Shown here: positions 1 to 8,546 of the stretch, piece after piece
Layout of the letters: each line of letters opens with the position of its first letter
Numbering within the stretch: the stretch's first letter is position 1
Source of the DNA: Nitrososphaerota archaeon
Lineage (GTDB): Archaea; Thermoproteota; Nitrososphaeria; Nitrososphaerales; Gagatemarchaeaceae
Assembly (NCBI GenBank): GCA_016200045.1
Contig: JACQFN010000018.1
Coordinates: 62,001-126,000 of the forward strand
Length of the DNA stretch: 64,000 nt
Direction: 5' to 3'
Translations under genes and position numbers: made by a program
Notes under the pieces: model-generated
Seen by the model: only the letters and a program-made list of their open reading frames with translations
Databases searched by the model: none
What the model was told of the DNA's origin: nothing

Positions 1-248
1 CTTGCGTCCTCCCAAAGAAGGCCCTCGTCGACGACGAGCGCAGACAGCGCGACGGGCTCTGAGAGGTACCTGTAGCGCACGCCTTCTCCGAACTTCTTCG
101 AGACGACAATCAGGTCGTAGTCCGAATCCGGCTTCGCGTAGCCAGCGACCTTGGACCCGTAAAGACAGGCGGCAACGATGGAAGACTTGTCAGCCAGTGA
201 CGAGGCCACCCCAGCCAAGACCGTTCTCTCTTCGTTGCCGAGCGTCAT
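1..248 (-). CDS. Nucleotidyltransferase-domain protein (3' end outside window)
   Basis: Reading leftward from an ATG at 248, the protein contains GSKVAGYAKPDSDYDLIVV, the GS-x-DxD signature of the MNT/DNA polymerase beta-like nucleotidyltransferase fold (about residues 28-46). The gene runs off the window edge, so only about 82 residues are seen. Its start overlaps the stop of the metalloprotein gene by one base (TGATG), so the two are probably translationally coupled. Target unknown; such domains occur in HEPN/MNT toxin-antitoxin pairs and in stand-alone enzymes, and no HEPN partner is visible here. Confidence 0.75.
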   Translation of the reverse strand, partial: MTLGNEERTVLAGVASSLADKSSIVAACLYGSKVAGYAKPDSDYDLIVVSKKFGEGVRYRYLSEPVALSALVVDEGLLWEDA

Positions 249-931
249 CAGCTCATCTTCTCTTCTATCTGGGCGACCTTCCTCACCAGGGCCGGGTCGA
301 ACCTCGCCGAAGAGACATCGTTCATTCCCAGTCGGACCACGTTCTCCTCTGGGGGGACCCATCTTATCGGCAGGCCCTTCCCCACCCACTCCTGTTCGAC
401 CTTCTTGCTCAGCGCCGGGTCGACCAGGGTGTCCTTGAACTTCCTGCTGATCAGTGCCACGAGGGCCCGGTCGGAGAAGAGTAGCTTCGGTGGGACTGTC
501 CTCCCGGGGTCCGCGAGGGCGGACCCGAAGAGGGTCGTCTCCTTCTCGTCGCTCGTCAAGTTCTTGGTGGTCATCCTCCTGACCAGGTCGACGTAATGCG
601 TGAACTCGTGGGCGGCCACGGCTTCTATCGTTCCCTTAGTCCCGTAGGCGACGAGGGCGGCGCTGAACTGGACGAAGATGGACAAGGTCCCGCCGGCGGT
701 TATGGGGACGACCCTCGCGAAGAGGACCCCCATCTGGCCGTATTCCACAGTCCCTTTCGACACGGGCAGTATCGGCTCAACATAGAACGGAGGGTACGGG
801 AGACCGCTTGCCTTTTCCGTCCGGCGGACTCCTCCGACGACGTACTTCAGTCGGGTCCTGACCTTGGTGGCAATCTTCCTTGGGATTTTCTCTTGAGCCA
901 CCGCCTGGTCAAGAAGGATCAGCGGGTCCAC
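248..931 (-). CDS. Putative HExxH metalloprotein (zincin-like)
   Basis: 227 residues. The only recognisable motif is AAHEFTHYVDL near residue 110, an HExxH zinc-binding/catalytic helix as in gluzincin or minimal metallopeptidases. There is no signal peptide and no obvious transmembrane helix, so it is probably cytosolic. It is followed directly by the nucleotidyltransferase gene. I do not recognise the family. A metallopeptidase function is inferred from the motif alone, and the third zinc ligand was not identified. Confidence 0.6.
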   Translation of the reverse strand: MDPLILLDQAVAQEKIPRKIATKVRTRLKYVVGGVRRTEKASGLPYPPFYVEPILPVSKGTVEYGQMGVLFARVVPITAGGTLSIFVQFSAALVAYGTKGTIEAVAAHEFTHYVDLVRRMTTKNLTSDEKETTLFGSALADPGRTVPPKLLFSDRALVALISRKFKDTLVDPALSKKVEQEWVGKGLPIRWVPPEENVVRLGMNDVSSARFDPALVRKVAQIEEKMS

Positions 932-965
932 GATTTTCGCGAGCCCCCCGGTGTCCTTAAGAGTT

Positions 966-1424
966 TTAGTCGGTGAGTTTGAAATTCACTGGCGGGATTC
1001 GTCTGGAGACTTCCATGAAGACCTCGGCGTGCATCACCCCTGGCAGTTTGCCAATGTTGTCGTACACGGCCTTGTGAAGCTCGTCAAGAGACCTCCCCTT
1101 AAGATTGATGATTACGTCGAACCTTCCAGTAACCTCCCTCATCAGCCTCACCCCCTCGACCTTTTCTATCTCATTCAGGACGGATTCCCTCTGCTTCGGG
1201 TCGATGTTCAAGCCTGCCAGAGCCCCCGCCCTGAATCCCAGGTTGTCCTCATTGACCTGGACGGTGAACCGCTCAATGACCCCGCGCTTCTGCAGGCGCT
1301 TTATCCTGCTGTATGTCACCGAGAGGTTCACCCCAAGCTGCTGGCTCAGCTTCGGGACTGAGACAGAGGCGTCAGCATACAGAGCCGACAAGATTTTCAT
1401 GTCTACCTCGTCCAATCTAGCCAA
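966..1424 (-). CDS. Lrp/AsnC family transcriptional regulator
   Basis: 152 residues with the standard layout: an N-terminal winged HTH (LDEVDMKILSALYADASVSV onward, about residues 4-55), then a RAM ligand-binding/oligomerisation domain (about 70-145). Length is normal for the family. The start is TTG at 1424; an ATG lies nine codons in but would cut the first HTH helix. It is transcribed alone, between S6e and the HExxH gene. The effector is unknown; members usually respond to amino acids. Confidence 0.88.
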   Translation of the reverse strand: MARLDEVDMKILSALYADASVSVPKLSQQLGVNLSVTYSRIKRLQKRGVIERFTVQVNEDNLGFRAGALAGLNIDPKQRESVLNEIEKVEGVRLMREVTGRFDVIINLKGRSLDELHKAVYDNIGKLPGVMHAEVFMEVSRRIPPVNFKLTD

Positions 1425-1491
1425 TCTGCCGCACCTTGTGCAAATATTGCAGCAGAGATATTTCTACTTTTTCGGCCCTGACAGGGTCTTC

Positions 1492-1869
1492 TCAGTTCTT
1501 GCCGCTGGCTTTAGGGGGCGCAGTTCCCCTTTCTGACCTAACTGCATTCACCTGGTAGACCTCCTCGCTGATGGTGTTCCCCCGGACCAGCTTCCGCTTC
1601 TTGAGCCCTTCGGTCTTTGAGGTCAGGCCCACCCCTCTTGTGAGAAGGATGTGCTTCTTCCCTCCTCCCGACACGTCGGCGCGCATGGGGAACCCCGCCC
1701 TGTCACTCCCCCCGGTAATCGTCACCTTTCCGGCCAGGCCGATGAGCGCCCCGTCGATTGTCTCGCCGATCTTGCGGCCGAGGAGAATCTGCGCGCTCGA
1801 GTCTTTCAGCTCGACCACCTCCGACTTCGTGGTGTTCCGGTCGGAGAGCACGAGCTTGAAATTTACCAT
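1492..1869 (-). CDS. rps6e: 30S ribosomal protein S6e
   Basis: 125 residues. The core (GRKIGETIDGALIGLAGKVT and the following GGSDRAGFPMR) is the S6e signature. Length matches archaeal S6e, which lacks the long phosphorylated eukaryotic tail. ATG start at 1869. A TATA-like box about 25-32 nt upstream (1893-1901) suggests its own leaderless promoter, even though IF-2 lies just upstream on the same strand. Confidence 0.95.
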   Translation of the reverse strand: MVNFKLVLSDRNTTKSEVVELKDSSAQILLGRKIGETIDGALIGLAGKVTITGGSDRAGFPMRADVSGGGKKHILLTRGVGLTSKTEGLKKRKLVRGNTISEEVYQVNAVRSERGTAPPKASGKN

Positions 1870-1892
1870 TCAGGGAAACCCGGCTTCGGCGC

Positions 1893-1901
1893 AGATATAA
1901 G
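1893..1901 (-). promoter_or_regulatory. TATA-like box of rps6e
   Basis: On the minus strand this reads CTTATATCT. It ends about 25 nt before the S6e ATG, the spacing expected for an archaeal leaderless transcript. Confidence 0.5.
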
Positions 1902-1904
1902 TTC

Positions 1905-3701
1905 TCAGAAACCATAGAGGGGATCGGAGGTGGACCTTATCCTCACGATGTCGTTCAGGGCCTCCAGCTCGTCTTGTGACAAGGAACCGAGCAGCTTTGT
2001 CCTCAAGAGCTTTGCTTCGTGGCTCTTGGGCATCGTATAGATCTCGTCGTTCTCCTTGACCTGCCTGCCTAGGGTCGGGCCGTCCACCGAAATCGCGACC
2101 TTGTCCCCCTGTTTCGCCTCCGCCAGGGTCTTCCCCTCGTCCTGGACCTGTTCGACCGTACCGAGTTCTCTCCCCTCACTCGACATGAGCTTGACCTTAG
2201 GCCTGAGCCTTCCCCCCAGGACTTCGACCCCGAAGACGGCCGGGTCGTTCCTTCTGAAGAATGCTCCAGGTATGGCCTTCAGCTTGCATGGCCGGGTCAG
2301 GCCGGAGAGAGCGGCACGCTCATCCTGATCCCTCTTCGACACTGACCAGTTCACGTAGTTGTCTATCACCTCGTAAATGATACCGGACACGAAGATCGGG
2401 GTCTTTCCGACGAACTCCTTCGCCTCCGGGAGGACCTTCGCGTCGAACCCGAGGATTGCCGCGAGGTAAGGGTCGTGTTCTCCGACGACCTCCGCGTCCA
2501 CGATGTCGTTCTTCGAGATGTCGCCGATGTCGGCCTGCCTCACCGGGACACCGCGTTCTTCGAGCATCCTGAGGAGAGCTTCCAGCCCTCCGACGCTCCC
2601 GGCTTTCACTATCACGCCCATGTTGTCGGTCCTCATCACTATGTTCGAGAGCTCGTGTTCCATCTCCTTCTTTATCGACTGGAACTGGTCGTCGCCAGAG
2701 AACGAGGCGACCGTCGTCCCCGCGATCACCCCGGACAGGTCTGGGGTCAGGAGCTTCACCCCGGCAGCCGCGTTGACCGACTCCACGGGGGTGAACTTGT
2801 CTCTTGGGTCGCGCATCTCGTCGAGGGGCTTCGGCATGAATAGGGCCTTGACCTTGGACTTGAACGCGCCGTCCTTCCTAACAAGTGCAATCGGGTCCCC
2901 GACTCGTAGGACTCCCTCAGTAAGAATCACGTTCGCAGTCTCCCCAATGCCCACCTCCTCCTGCAGCTCGAGTATGATTCCCCTCGCCCTTCTTCCCTTT
3001 TCAACGTGGAGGGCGAGCCTCCCTTTCAAGAACTGCTGCGAGAGGCCGATCAGCATCGCCAGGAGCTCGGGGATTCCTGCCCGGGCCCGAGCTGAAACGG
3101 GAACGACCGAGACCTGCTGCCGAAAGTCCTTCACCCTGTAGTAGGCGTCTGCCTGAAACCCCAGGCGCGAGACTCCCCCCACCACGTTGTAGAGCCTCTC
3201 CTCCAGCTCGTCGTTCCACTCCGGGTACTGGTCCTTCATTACCTGGAGAAGCGGGCCCTTGCTCCCCTTCTTCCAACCCTTGATCATGTCGACCTTGTTG
3301 AGTGCGATCAGGAACGGGACCTTCCTCTGCTTCAAGATGTCGATGCTCTCGAGAGTCTGGTTCTCGAGCCCCTTCAGGACGTCGACAACCACGATTGCGA
3401 TGTCGGCCGCGGAGCCTCCGCGGAGCCTCAGGTTCGAAAAAACTGCGTGCCCGGGCGTGTCGATCATCAGGAGACCCGGGATTTCAAGCTCACCTCCCGC
3501 CCGGTTCAGAAGGGGACCGCAGATCGTGAAAAGCGTCTCCATTGGGAAAAAACTCGCGCCTATCTCCTGGGTTATCCCCCCCACCTCCCTGGCCTGGACC
3601 GCAGTCCCCCTCAGCGCGTCTAACAGGCTGGTCTTCCCTGAGTCAACGTGCCCGAGGACTACGACTACAGGCTGTCTTAGCTGGCCGCTTGGTTCCGACA
3701 T
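1905..3701 (-). CDS. infB: Translation initiation factor IF-2 (aIF5B)
   Basis: 598 residues. It opens with the G domain: G1 GHVDSGKTSLLDALRG (about 17-32), G3 DTPGHAVF and G4 NKVDM. Domains II-IV follow, with the C-terminal beta-barrel typical of aIF5B. Length fits archaeal aIF5B, without the bacterial or eukaryal N-terminal extension. It is a ribosome-dependent GTPase for subunit joining and initiator tRNA placement. The neighbourhood (S6e, Ndk, L24e, S28e, L7Ae) is a common archaeal arrangement. Confidence 0.97.
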   Translation of the reverse strand: MSEPSGQLRQPVVVVLGHVDSGKTSLLDALRGTAVQAREVGGITQEIGASFFPMETLFTICGPLLNRAGGELEIPGLLMIDTPGHAVFSNLRLRGGSAADIAIVVVDVLKGLENQTLESIDILKQRKVPFLIALNKVDMIKGWKKGSKGPLLQVMKDQYPEWNDELEERLYNVVGGVSRLGFQADAYYRVKDFRQQVSVVPVSARARAGIPELLAMLIGLSQQFLKGRLALHVEKGRRARGIILELQEEVGIGETANVILTEGVLRVGDPIALVRKDGAFKSKVKALFMPKPLDEMRDPRDKFTPVESVNAAAGVKLLTPDLSGVIAGTTVASFSGDDQFQSIKKEMEHELSNIVMRTDNMGVIVKAGSVGGLEALLRMLEERGVPVRQADIGDISKNDIVDAEVVGEHDPYLAAILGFDAKVLPEAKEFVGKTPIFVSGIIYEVIDNYVNWSVSKRDQDERAALSGLTRPCKLKAIPGAFFRRNDPAVFGVEVLGGRLRPKVKLMSSEGRELGTVEQVQDEGKTLAEAKQGDKVAISVDGPTLGRQVKENDEIYTMPKSHEAKLLRTKLLGSLSQDELEALNDIVRIRSTSDPLYGF

Positions 3702-3734
3702 TGCCCGATTCGCCCCTTATCGCGCCCTCACCGC

Positions 3735-4148
3735 TCACTTTCCGAAAAAGGTCTTCTGTTCGCGGGCGAAGCTCTCCTGAGAGTCCGAGGCGTGTATCGT
3801 GTTGTCGGTGAGCCCCAGACCGTAGTCCCCGCGAATGGTTCCGGCTGCGGCCTCCCAGCTCTTCGTGGCGCCCACCATCCTACGGACTGTTGCTACCGCG
3901 TCCCGACCGGTGAGGACCATCCCGACGACGGGGCCGGAGGTTATGAACGAGACCAGCTCCCCGAAGAACTGCTTCTTGCGGTGAACCGAGTAGAATTCCT
4001 CTGCCTGCGCCTTGGTCATGGTGAGCATCTGGACCCGGGTTACAGAGAACCCCTTCGCTTCAAACCTTCGGAGAATCTCCCCGACTAGGCCGCGCCTCAC
4101 CCCGTCCGGCTTCACGACGATCAGGGTCTCTTCGGGGACCGAGCTCAT
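3735..4148 (-). CDS. ndk: Nucleoside diphosphate kinase
   Basis: 137 residues. It has the N-terminal IVVKPDGVRRG motif and the active-site NTIHASDSQESF, whose His is the phosphorylated residue. It balances NTP pools, for example ATP + GDP to ADP + GTP. The ATG at 4148 overlaps the L24e stop by four bases (ATGA); the open frame further upstream is only the out-of-frame shadow of L24e. It is co-transcribed with L7Ae, S28e and L24e. Confidence 0.96.
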   Translation of the reverse strand: MSSVPEETLIVVKPDGVRRGLVGEILRRFEAKGFSVTRVQMLTMTKAQAEEFYSVHRKKQFFGELVSFITSGPVVGMVLTGRDAVATVRRMVGATKSWEAAAGTIRGDYGLGLTDNTIHASDSQESFAREQKTFFGK

Positions 4149-4327
4149 TGGGCTCTGTTCCTTCGCGCCCACTTGAACTTCCGCGGGTCTCTGCCGAGTT
4201 TGGTGTCGTTGATCTTGCACTTCGAGGAGCAGTACGGCCGGGTCGACCCGTCGTTCCTCACGAAGAGGATTCCCAACCCCAGGCGGATTTCCTTGCCGCA
4301 GAACGAGCATCTCTTTGGGATGTACAT
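4145..4327 (-). CDS. rpl24e: 50S ribosomal protein L24e
   Basis: 60-residue zinc-ribbon protein: CSFCGKEI and YCSSKCKIND supply the CxxC...CxxxC cluster, followed by a basic tail (RKFKWARRNR). Length and sequence match archaeal L24e. It sits 13 nt after S28e and overlaps ndk by 4 nt. Confidence 0.96.
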   Translation of the reverse strand: MYIPKRCSFCGKEIRLGLGILFVRNDGSTRPYCSSKCKINDTKLGRDPRKFKWARRNRAQ

Positions 4328-4340
4328 CGCAAGATATCAC

Positions 4341-4556
4341 TCACTTGAGCTTTCTAGCTTCGCGCTCCGTCTCCCGGAGTACGAGGACGTCGGCCAGCCT
4401 GATCGGGCCCTTCACGTTCCTGGTGAGAATTCTTCCCTTTTCCTTCCCTTCGAGGATCTTCACCCGGACCTGCGTAATCTCTCCCGCGACCCCGGTCCTG
4501 CCTACAATCTGGACGACCTCAGCCGGAGTAAGCGATTCTACTTCTTTCTTGCTCAT
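4341..4556 (-). CDS. rps28e: 30S ribosomal protein S28e
   Basis: 71 residues with the OB-fold core ([20 protein letters not shown]) and the conserved end [12 protein letters not shown], typical of S28e. It overlaps the upstream L7Ae gene by 4 nt, so the two are translationally coupled. Confidence 0.96.
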   Translation of the reverse strand: MSKKEVESLTPAEVVQIVGRTGVAGEITQVRVKILEGKEKGRILTRNVKGPIRLADVLVLRETEREARKLK

Positions 4557-4933
4557 TCGGGCTTCTTCAGCCTCGCGAGTTCCTGGGTGACCTGCTCGAG
4601 GATCTGGGCACCCTCTCCCGCGTCAAGGACTGCCGCGGATGCGGTGGAGACGTCTATCCCGATCGCCGGTCCTATCTGGTCCTTCGAAGGAACGAATACG
4701 AAGGGAATCTTCCTCTCTTCGCAGAGAATCGGGAGATGCGCGACGACCTCGGGGGGCTGAACGTCCTCTGCGATCACAACCAGCTTCGCCATCCCCCGCT
4801 CGATGGCCTTCGTCGTCTCGTTTGTTCCCTTCCTTACTTTGCCGCTTCTTGACGCCTGCCTCAAGACCTCGTATGAGGCCTCAGCGACTTCCTTCGGAGT
4901 CTCGACCTTTACGTAGTAAGCCTTTGGGGTCAT
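4553..4933 (-). CDS. rpl7ae: 50S ribosomal protein L7Ae
   Basis: 126 residues. It has the kink-turn RNA-binding L7Ae/L30e fold: [14 protein letters not shown] near residue 36 and [20 protein letters not shown] in the middle. In archaea it also binds C/D and H/ACA guide RNPs (working with Cbf5, encoded here at 27607) and RNase P. It is the first gene of the L7Ae-S28e-L24e-Ndk run, with a TATA-like box at 4971-4980. Confidence 0.96.
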   Translation of the reverse strand: MTPKAYYVKVETPKEVAEASYEVLRQASRSGKVRKGTNETTKAIERGMAKLVVIAEDVQPPEVVAHLPILCEERKIPFVFVPSKDQIGPAIGIDVSTASAAVLDAGEGAQILEQVTQELARLKKPE

Positions 4934-4970
4934 TTCTCAACCAATCGCCCGAGAATGCCCTTCCGGGCCA

Positions 4971-4980
4971 GCATATAAAC
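4971..4980 (-). promoter_or_regulatory. TATA-like box of the L7Ae operon
   Basis: Minus-strand GTTTATATGC lies about 38-47 nt upstream of the L7Ae ATG, in the 95-nt gap after gltX. Confidence 0.5.
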
Positions 4981-5028
4981 GGTTGTAGCTTCGCCGCGGA
5001 ATTCCGGGACATCCCGAGTCGGCAGGGG

Positions 5029-6750
5029 CTATTTGTGGGCGAGGACCATCGTGTTGCGGGAGTCGAGTCTGCAGAACCCGAAGCGCGGGAACTGCACAAT
5101 ATCCCCGACTTTGACCTGCGAGAACGCGTTCTCGACAAGCCCGTGGGCCTCTGTGAGGCTGTGCTGGTCGTACTTTCCCGTCTCGTCGAAGAGAGGGCCA
5201 GCCACCAGTACCTTGATCTCGGTCTGACCCTCCGTCACCCACTGCACCTTCTTCGTGTCCGGGACCAGCCCGTCCCCGGCATAACGAGCTGCCGGCTCTT
5301 CCCCCTTCGAAAGGAGCGTCAGGTTGTAGAGGTCCATCAGCCTGAATACATCACCCTTCTTCAGTGAATCCAGGTCTGCCCGAGGGATGAAGAAATCAGA
5401 GCGGGCTTCGATGGTCCTGGCTCCGAGGTTCTTGTCGGGGTGGTATCGGACTTCGACGCTCCTGGGGGGAGCCCTTTCCACTGAAAGATGAACCGGGTCG
5501 GGCACGAAGAACAGCCTCTTCGTTACCGGGTCGAGGAGCTTCCTGTTTACTGCGTAAAGGAGGCTCCAGTCGTACTCGTGTTCTGACTTCGTGTACCCCA
5601 CCTGCAGGGTGAACTGCCGGATAGCCTCCGGGATGATCCCCCTTCTCCGTATTCCGTCGACGGTGGGCATACGCGGATCGTCCCACCCCGACACGAGCCG
5701 CTCCTCGACGAGCGGCCTGAGGAGCCTCTTCGAGACGGGCGTCCCTTTGAAGTTGAACCTCGAAAACTGGACCACCTCCACAGGCCTGAGACCGAGCCGT
5801 TCACGGAAGAGCCGCTGAAGCTCGTTGTGGAACTCGGAGCTCCTCAGGATGTGGGTTATGCCGCAGAGCTCGTCCTCTATCGTGTTCGCAAGGTCGTAGG
5901 TCGGCCAGAGGGTGTACTTCGTGCCAGTCAGAGTATGGGGGTGGTCGATGACCCTGAAGATGTTCGGGTCGCGGAGCGAATAGTCGAGGCTCTGCATTTC
6001 TCCCCTGAACCTGACGACAAACTTCCCTTCCCCGTGTTTCTTCGCTACGAGCTCCTCCCATATCGCGAGGCTCTCGGGTGGCGGCCTCTCTCTGTGTTCG
6101 CAGGCCTTCCCGTCGAACCTGAGCGCCTTCACGCGCTCGAGGTCGCAGGAACAGACGTACGCGACCCCGTCTTCGAGCATCTTCCTTCCGTAGCCGTAGG
6201 TCACTTCCACGTCGTCCGACACGTTCTTTTCGTGGTCGACCATGATTCCAAGCCACTTCACCCCCCTCCTGAAGCTCTCGTAGTAACGCTTGGAGGCCTT
6301 CCGCGGGTTAGTGTCCTCGAACCTGAGCCAGAGCTCGCCGTCATACATCTCCTTGTAGAGCGAGTTGATGCTGAACGCCATCGCGTGGCCGACGGTCATG
6401 AAGCCAGATGGCTCCGGTGGGAGTCTGAACGCCGTCTTCCCTTTGACCGCGTTCCTGAGGGGCGGGAGCCCCGTCCGTCCCTCTCTTTGCACCAATTCAG
6501 TGGTGCCCGGGTACCGCTCCTGCAGCAGCTTGGCCTGGCCGGCTGGGGACATCTTGTTCACACGGTTGACCGCTGCACTAGCTTCTTCCGCCACGAAAGA
6601 CGGCTCTGACCGGAGGTCTGGGTACTGCCCAAGGATCCTTCCGAGGACAGCCCCGACCTCGGCCTTTCCTCGGTGGTTCGAGGCGTTGAGGAGCGTCTCC
6701 TTCTCTATGGAAGAGAGGACTTCGCGCGGGAGCCTGCCCTTTGCTACCAT
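5029..6750 (-). CDS. gltX: Glutamyl-tRNA synthetase
   Basis: 573 residues. It is an archaeal/GlnRS-like class I synthetase: the degenerate HIGH region is PEPSGFMTVGHA (about 110-121) and the KMSKS-like loop is GTPVSKRLL. The C-terminal half is the beta-barrel anticodon-binding domain of the archaeal type. It probably charges tRNA-Glu and tRNA-Gln, with GatDE correction elsewhere. The ATG at 6750 overlaps the prenyl synthase stop by 7 nt; the open frame continues 22 codons upstream, but only inside that gene. Confidence 0.93.
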   Translation of the reverse strand: MVAKGRLPREVLSSIEKETLLNASNHRGKAEVGAVLGRILGQYPDLRSEPSFVAEEASAAVNRVNKMSPAGQAKLLQERYPGTTELVQREGRTGLPPLRNAVKGKTAFRLPPEPSGFMTVGHAMAFSINSLYKEMYDGELWLRFEDTNPRKASKRYYESFRRGVKWLGIMVDHEKNVSDDVEVTYGYGRKMLEDGVAYVCSCDLERVKALRFDGKACEHRERPPPESLAIWEELVAKKHGEGKFVVRFRGEMQSLDYSLRDPNIFRVIDHPHTLTGTKYTLWPTYDLANTIEDELCGITHILRSSEFHNELQRLFRERLGLRPVEVVQFSRFNFKGTPVSKRLLRPLVEERLVSGWDDPRMPTVDGIRRRGIIPEAIRQFTLQVGYTKSEHEYDWSLLYAVNRKLLDPVTKRLFFVPDPVHLSVERAPPRSVEVRYHPDKNLGARTIEARSDFFIPRADLDSLKKGDVFRLMDLYNLTLLSKGEEPAARYAGDGLVPDTKKVQWVTEGQTEIKVLVAGPLFDETGKYDQHSLTEAHGLVENAFSQVKVGDIVQFPRFGFCRLDSRNTMVLAHK

Positions 6751-7784
6751 TCGCGCTCGACTGCGTACTTCGCGAAAGACTCCAAAAGGGCGGCTGACGA
6801 CCTGTCCCCCGGCCACTCGATCTTCTTCAGCGTGAGGAGCGCCATCTTCAGAAGTTCCTCCGCCCTCTTCCTAGCATATCCGATTGCGTCGTGCTTGTCT
6901 ACCAGGGAAAGGACGTATGAGATGTCCTCGGGAGTCTTGTCATCGCGCGGCTTGTTCATGATCGCGCGGAGCCTGGACTTCTCAGGGGGTCCGGCTGAAT
7001 CCATCAGGTGAAGGAGGATGAGGGTGCGCTTCCCTTCGGCGATGTCGTCAGATTTGGCCTTGCCGTACTTTCGCTCATCTCCAGTCAGGTTGAGGGCGTC
7101 GTCCTGAATCTGGAAAGCGACCCCCAGGTCGGTCCCGAAGGAGCGGAGGGCCTCCAGGACTGATGGCTGCGCACCAGCGACGATCGCCCCGAGCCGACAC
7201 GGGCTGGCTACGGTATACCAAGAGGTCTTCTTCGTGCACATCAGGAAGTAGTCCGCTTCGGTGAGATCCCATCTCTTGTTCTCGACCCAGCCTAGCTCCA
7301 TGTGCTGGCCTTCGGTGGTTTCGTTCACCATCCGAGAGAATTCCCCCAGGACGCCGAGCGTCCGCTCGTGGCCGAGCCTCTGAGAGTTCCCGAGGAGGGC
7401 CCCCCACATCCTGGCGTGAAGAGCGTCCCCGGCGTTGAGCGCCAAGGACACCGGATACTTCCTGTGGAGGGTGGGCTCCCCACGTCTGAGCTGCGAACCG
7501 TCTTCGATATCGTCGTGGATCAGTATCCAGTTCTGGAACATCTCTATGCTTGCCGCAGTCAGGATCGCGTCTTCCTCCGTCCCCCCCGCAGCCTTGCAGG
7601 TCGTGACGCAGAGAAACGGTCGCATCCCCTTGCCCTGACGCGTCGGGTAGTCTCGCATCATCTTGAATAGAAGGTCGACCTCGTGGACAGAATCTGAGAT
7701 GGGAAGGAGACTTCCCAGCATGAGGGAATCGACCTTGTCCTTCACCCGCCTTATCTCTTCCTGGAGATTGTTCGTTCCCCTCAC
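6744..7784 (-). CDS. idsA: Polyprenyl (geranylgeranyl) diphosphate synthase
   Basis: 346 residues. It is a trans-prenyltransferase with the first Asp-rich motif ILIHDDIEDGSQLRRG and the second QIQDDALNLTGDE. It condenses IPP onto allylic diphosphates to make the C20 chain of archaeal ether lipids. The start is GTG at 7784. It lies 15 nt after the isopentenyl phosphate kinase gene, whose product supplies IPP, so substrate and consumer share an operon. Product length (C15/C20/C25) cannot be read from sequence by eye. Confidence 0.92.
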   Translation of the reverse strand: MRGTNNLQEEIRRVKDKVDSLMLGSLLPISDSVHEVDLLFKMMRDYPTRQGKGMRPFLCVTTCKAAGGTEEDAILTAASIEMFQNWILIHDDIEDGSQLRRGEPTLHRKYPVSLALNAGDALHARMWGALLGNSQRLGHERTLGVLGEFSRMVNETTEGQHMELGWVENKRWDLTEADYFLMCTKKTSWYTVASPCRLGAIVAGAQPSVLEALRSFGTDLGVAFQIQDDALNLTGDERKYGKAKSDDIAEGKRTLILLHLMDSAGPPEKSRLRAIMNKPRDDKTPEDISYVLSLVDKHDAIGYARKRAEELLKMALLTLKKIEWPGDRSSAALLESFAKYAVEREW

Positions 7785-7799
7785 CTGAGGCCCTTCTTC

Positions 7800-8546
7800 C
7801 TATGCCCTGACCGTGGTCCCGTAGAAGTCCATCCCTCTTAGGGCCTTCGAAAACTCGTTGCGTCTGTACCCAGAGACGAAGCAGGCTTGCGAACCGTACG
7901 CCGCGACCTTCGCGGCTACCTCCAGCTTCAAGCTCATTCCACCGGTCGCATCGTCCCCCCTTGGGACCTTCATCTTCCTGATCCTTCCGGGGGTGAGTTC
8001 GGGGACGATCACCCGAGCGTTCTCCTCATACACCCCGTCCACGTCGAGCGCGAACACGCACCGTTCGGGCTTCAGGAGCTTCGCGAGCTCGAGGACGATG
8101 GTGTCACCCGACAGTATCCTGAAACCGCCTTTCTGGAGCGTCACGTCCCCGAAGGTTACGGGTGTTGCCCCGGCCTTCAGGAGCCCCTTGAGCCAGCTGG
8201 CGGACTCTGAGCTGGTTCCGTGAACTACGGAGTCGAACGGGGTGAACTGGTAGGGGTTGAGCTTGGACTCTGACATGGTCTTGCAGACAAGCGAGTTCAG
8301 CTCGAGCATGGCGGTTCTGGTCTGCGAGACCCCTGACATGGACTGGCTTGTCGTGTCGGAAGAGAGGCCGTGCTGTTTTGCAACGGTGTGTCCGTACGAG
8401 CCCCCTCCGTGGACGACGATGACGCTCTCCCCCGATGATGCTATCTCCTCGGCCAGGGCCGAGACGACGTCGGACCTGTAAGAAAATGGCTTTGACTTGT
8501 CAGTGATTACGGACCCGCCCAGCTTGGCTATCACTATTCTACCCAA
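7800..8546 (-). CDS. ipk: Isopentenyl phosphate kinase
   Basis: 248 residues of the amino-acid-kinase fold. It has N-terminal IAKLGGSVITDKSKPFSY, which binds the phosphates, and VIVVHGGGSYGHTVAKQHG with the glycine-rich turn and the catalytic His of IPK. It phosphorylates isopentenyl phosphate to IPP, the last step of archaeal mevalonate variants. The likely TTG start at 8546 overlaps the end of mevalonate kinase by 13 nt; a GTG four codons further in is the alternative. Confidence 0.94.
   Translation of the reverse strand: MGRIVIAKLGGSVITDKSKPFSYRSDVVSALAEEIASSGESVIVVHGGGSYGHTVAKQHGLSSDTTSQSMSGVSQTRTAMLELNSLVCKTMSESKLNPYQFTPFDSVVHGTSSESASWLKGLLKAGATPVTFGDVTLQKGGFRILSGDTIVLELAKLLKPERCVFALDVDGVYEENARVIVPELTPGRIRKMKVPRGDDATGGMSLKLEVAAKVAAYGSQACFVSGYRRNEFSKALRGMDFYGTTVRA

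Noticed and set aside
3735-4340. 201-residue version of nucleoside diphosphate kinase
   Set aside because: The first 64 codons are L24e read out of frame; the real ATG is at 4148.
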